Below, piece after piece: positions 5,476 through 6,311 of a stretch of DNA of 6,311 bases (positions within the stretch are counted from its first letter, which is position 1; the number at the start of each line of letters is the position of its first letter). Source of the DNA: an uncultured Negativicutes bacterium. GTDB taxonomy: Bacteria > Bacillota > Negativicutes > Acidaminococcales > Acidaminococcaceae. The stretch covers positions 1-6,311 of the forward strand of contig CALAZX010000209.1 in the NCBI GenBank assembly GCA_937926555.1, given 5' to 3'. The notes below the pieces were generated by a model, which saw nothing but the letters and a program-made list of their open reading frames with translations, had not been told where the DNA came from and ran no database searches. The translations under genes were made by a program, and so were the position numbers.

Positions 5476-6057
5476 TCAGACGGGGCGTTTGGCGAAAACG
5501 GGTTTCCCGTCCTCGAATTTCTCGATCTTCACCAGAGAGACGACTTTGCAGCCGATAGCCTCCAGTTTCTGGCGGCCGGGGCGGAAGCCCTTCTCGATGG
5601 CGGTGCCGATGCCGACCAGATTGCAGTTGGCCTGGCGCACCATGTTCACCAGTCCCAACAGCGTCTCGCCGTTGGAGAGGAAGCTGTCCAGGATGAGGAT
5701 GTTCTCCTCGGGAGGAAGCATCTTCTTCAGAAGGGACAGATGGTAGGTGGTGTCCTTGGTGTAGGAGTAAGCCGGAATCAGGAAGCTGTCCCCCTGCATC
5801 AGGGGATCGGGCTTCTTCCGGGCAAACACGAAAGGTACGTGCAGAAAAGCGGATGTGGCCATGGCCAGGGCGATGCCCGTGGACTCCACGGTGAGAATGC
5901 GGTCAATCTTCTTGTTGCCGAAATGGTGCTCGAATTCTTTGCCGATCTCGATCATCAGGTTGGTATCCACTGTCTGTGTCATGAAATCATCCACGTTCAG
6001 CACTTCGTTTTTGATGACCTGGGCGTTGGATAAAATTCTTTTCTCAAGTATGCGCAT
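5476..6057 (-). CDS. xpt: Xanthine phosphoribosyltransferase
   Basis: This cytosolic purine-salvage enzyme transfers the ribose phosphate of PRPP to xanthine, giving XMP. The protein is 193 residues, almost the same as Bacillus subtilis Xpt (194), and is collinear with it. It shows VDDFMTQTVD (22-31), TVESTGIALA (56-65), VFARKK (77-82), the PRPP loop ILILDSFLSNG (120-130) and IEKGFRPGR (154-162). One point is odd: the PRPP motif normally has two adjacent acidic residues (IIDDFLANG in B. subtilis), but here it is Asp124-Ser125. The rest of the family pattern is intact, so I still call it Xpt. The start has a ribosome binding site GAGGGAG (6067-6073) nine bases before ATG. It has its own promoter, leader and terminator, and no permease partner in the window. 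Confidence 0.92.
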   Translation of the reverse strand: MRILEKRILSNAQVIKNEVLNVDDFMTQTVDTNLMIEIGKEFEHHFGNKKIDRILTVESTGIALAMATSAFLHVPFVFARKKPDPLMQGDSFLIPAYSYTKDTTYHLSLLKKMLPPEENILILDSFLSNGETLLGLVNMVRQANCNLVGIGTAIEKGFRPGRQKLEAIGCKVVSLVKIEKFEDGKPVFAKRPV

Positions 6058-6079
6058 ATGGAACGACTCCCTCTAGAAT

Positions 6080-6140
6080 CAACAGCTATTTCAGGATGGA
6101 CGTGAGAGATGCTCCTGTTATATTTTGCCAGTAACTGTTG
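6080..6140 (-). other. Possible folded leader of xpt
   Basis: In the predicted leader of about 110 bases, CAACAG and CTGTTG (6080-6085 and 6135-6140) can form an outer stem. CAGGA and TCCTG (6092-6096 and 6113-6117) can form an inner one. The conserved core of the purine riboswitch that often precedes xpt in Firmicutes is not visible. The stems are short and may be chance pairings. Confidence 0.25.
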
Positions 6141-6174
6141 CTGATAAGATTTGAAAACATAAAGCTCGGTTTTC

Positions 6175-6203
6175 ATTATACTATATTTCACCGGAATTTT
6201 TAA
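6175..6203 (-). promoter_or_regulatory. xpt: Promoter of xpt
   Basis: On the minus strand a perfect -10 box TATAAT (6180-6175) is preceded, after the ideal 17 bases, by TTAAAA (6203-6198), which matches the -35 consensus at four of six positions. Transcription should start near 6168, leaving a leader of about 110 bases. Upstream are a run of eight T residues (6226-6233 on this strand) and further A/T tracts that may act as UP elements. Confidence 0.7.
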
Positions 6204-6311
6204 GAGGAACGGGACAGAAATACACAAAAAAAACAAGATTTGAGAGGTAATCCGGCACAGGGAAGGGTGATTTTTAGACAAAAACGGCGAAAAATGACAA
6301 AAAAAGAGCAG
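6204..6311. other. Intergenic region upstream of the xpt promoter
   Basis: No gene is supported here. The region has an A8 run (6226-6233) and, at the window edge, T5 (6271-6275), A5 (6280-6284), A5 (6290-6294) and A7 (6299-6305), spaced at about 10 bases. It probably holds upstream promoter DNA for xpt and possibly part of the regulatory region of a gene beyond the window. Confidence 0.4.

Noticed and set aside
6058..6200. Purine riboswitch before xpt
   Set aside because: I looked for the conserved junction and loop sequences on the minus strand and did not find them.
5997..6281. A 94-codon minus-strand frame upstream of and overlapping the xpt start
   Set aside because: It covers the xpt promoter, so its start would not be transcribed from it. 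It overlaps the start of xpt in another frame and has no ribosome binding site. An internal ATG overlaps the -10 box itself.

Overview
The window looks like ordinary chromosomal DNA from a GC-rich member of the Firmicutes (Bacillota). This is an inference from the AGGAGG-type ribosome binding sites, the TTGACA/TATAAT-like promoters, the intrinsic terminators with T-tracts, and the Bacillus-type xanthine phosphoribosyltransferase. Clostridia and Negativicutes both fit, and the sequence alone does not settle the genus. Coding DNA is GC-rich and the promoter regions are strongly AT-rich.

Layout from left to right: an intrinsic terminator of a gene outside the window (20-45); a purine-rich spacer with degenerate repeats (about 131-215); a small LRAT/NlpC-P60-fold protein (251-790, +); an AT-rich regulatory region with a strong sigma-A-type promoter and two overlapping inverted repeats; and a three-gene ABC importer operon (+) made of a lipoprotein substrate-binding protein (987-2009), a permease (2044-2928) and an ATPase (2930-3724). 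The importer resembles the TrpXYZ / ABC_sub_bind family. Next come a spacer with helically phased A-tracts (3733-3826) and a bidirectional terminator (3844-3876) shared with the convergent gene. On the minus strand lie a MocR/GabR-type GntR regulator with an aminotransferase-like domain (3996-5369) and, upstream of it, xanthine phosphoribosyltransferase xpt (5476-6057) with its own promoter, leader and terminator.

The importer genes clearly work together as one uptake system. xpt salvages xanthine (purine salvage). The MocR-type regulator lies directly downstream of xpt, has no obvious strong promoter of its own and no divergently transcribed partner, so its target is not evident.

The most interesting observations concern active sites and DNA structure. 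The MocR-type regulator has arginine where the PLP-binding lysine is expected. The Xpt-like protein has serine in place of the second acidic residue of the PRPP motif. The importer promoter has a compound palindrome around its -35 box, and the operon ends in an array of about ten A-tracts spaced close to 10 bp. I see no CRISPR array, tRNA, rRNA, insertion sequence, phage gene or clearly new multi-gene system.
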